This document shows, in pieces, positions 5,247 to 5,381 of a stretch of DNA of 5,381 nucleotides. A program made the position numbers and the translations under genes. Below the pieces are notes generated by a model, which saw nothing but the letters and a program-made list of their open reading frames with translations, was not told where the DNA came from and did not search any database. Numbering within the stretch: the first letter of the stretch is position 1; each line of letters begins with the position of its first letter. Source of the DNA: Desulfonatronovibrio sp046496945 (lineage in GTDB: Bacteria > Desulfobacterota > Desulfovibrionia > Desulfovibrionales > Desulfonatronovibrionaceae); contig JAWOGL010000215.1 of NCBI GenBank assembly GCA_046496945.1, forward strand, positions 1 to 5,381, written 5' to 3'.

Positions 5247-5302
5247 CTAGTCTACGGCTGTTAGTCTTGACAGCTATAAAGACAACTATCTGTAAAGACT
5301 AG
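5247..5302. repeat. Nested inverted repeat with internal tandem direct repeats
   Basis: CTAGTCT (5247-5253) and AGACTAG (5296-5302) are perfect inverted arms. Nested inside, GTTAGTCTT (5260-5268) pairs with AAGACAAC (5279-5286) with one bulged A. The inner part also contains two direct copies, GACAGCTAT (5269-5277) and GACAACTAT (5281-5289), 12 bases apart with one difference. The structure may be a regulatory site or structured RNA; a TTGACA lies on the plus strand at 5268-5273 without a good -10. Confidence 0.4.
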
Positions 5303-5381
5303 TAAAAGTAAGTTTCACTTTTTCCAGCAAGCTCAGGCAAATTAAGAATGCAGATTGAGAGCCAAGGCTTTTCCTTTCCCC

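Larger units (their letters stand above)
4903..5381. other. 479-base region without a convincing gene
   Basis: This is the upstream region of the dksA-like gene out to the right edge. A short minus-strand frame (5084-4899) was rejected for lack of a good start. Two minus-strand frames are open from the right edge for about 27 and 31 codons but resemble nothing I know. The stretch holds three inverted repeats, listed separately. I found no promoter for the dksA-like gene that I would defend, and no tRNA or riboswitch pattern. Confidence 0.6.

Noticed and set aside
5268..5300. A plus-strand promoter starting with a perfect TTGACA
   Set aside because: No acceptable -10 lies 16-18 bases downstream, and no plus-strand gene with a ribosome binding site is visible before the edge.
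5288..5381. Minus-strand frames open from the right edge
   Set aside because: Two different frames are open for about 27 and 31 codons with no recognisable motif; this length is expected by chance and I cannot choose between them.

Overview
The window reads as a fragment of a Gram-negative bacterial chromosome with moderate-to-low GC. Every gene I can support lies on the minus strand. A periplasmic binding domain behind a signal peptide, a DksA/TraR zinc-finger protein and purple-bacterium-type Shine-Dalgarno sequences fit a proteobacterium or relative. I lean towards Desulfobacterota (Desulfovibrionales-like), but that is inference from protein style only, not a search result.

In the direction of transcription (right to left) the layout is as follows. 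(a) 4903-5381 is a 479-base gene-poor stretch holding several inverted repeats and no convincing gene. (b) 4510-4902 is a short DksA/TraR-type zinc-finger protein with a strong ribosome binding site. (c) 3296-4486 follows 23 bases later and encodes a PIN-PhoH protein, probably in the same operon. (d) 3059-3295 is a 237-base control region with a recognisable sigma70-type promoter, a good match to the PhoB 'Pho box', a palindrome, and an inverted repeat whose inner arm abuts the next start codon. (e) 554-3058 is an 834-residue three-part protein: an exported PstS-like phosphate-binding domain, a Na+/phosphate symporter membrane core with both QSSS motifs, and a cytoplasmic PhoU-like helical tail. 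(f) 170-553 is a 384-base gap filled by a long imperfect foldback (368-516), a perfect short hairpin directly after the stop codon (526-546), and 11-base direct repeats at 368 and 554. (g) 1-169 is a possible 5' end of another minus-strand gene running off the left edge.

The main finding is the three-part transporter. It joins a binding-protein domain normally used by the ABC transporter PstSCAB to a secondary, ion-driven phosphate carrier, with a PhoU-like regulatory domain on the inner face. This would be a single-chain, binding-protein-dependent Na+/phosphate symporter, formally similar to TRAP systems but built from unrelated parts. The Pho box upstream supports a role in phosphate starvation. 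The neighbouring PhoH-family gene (E. coli phoH is PhoB-controlled) and the DksA-like regulator make a loose phosphate/starvation neighbourhood, although co-regulation of those two genes is not shown by the sequence.
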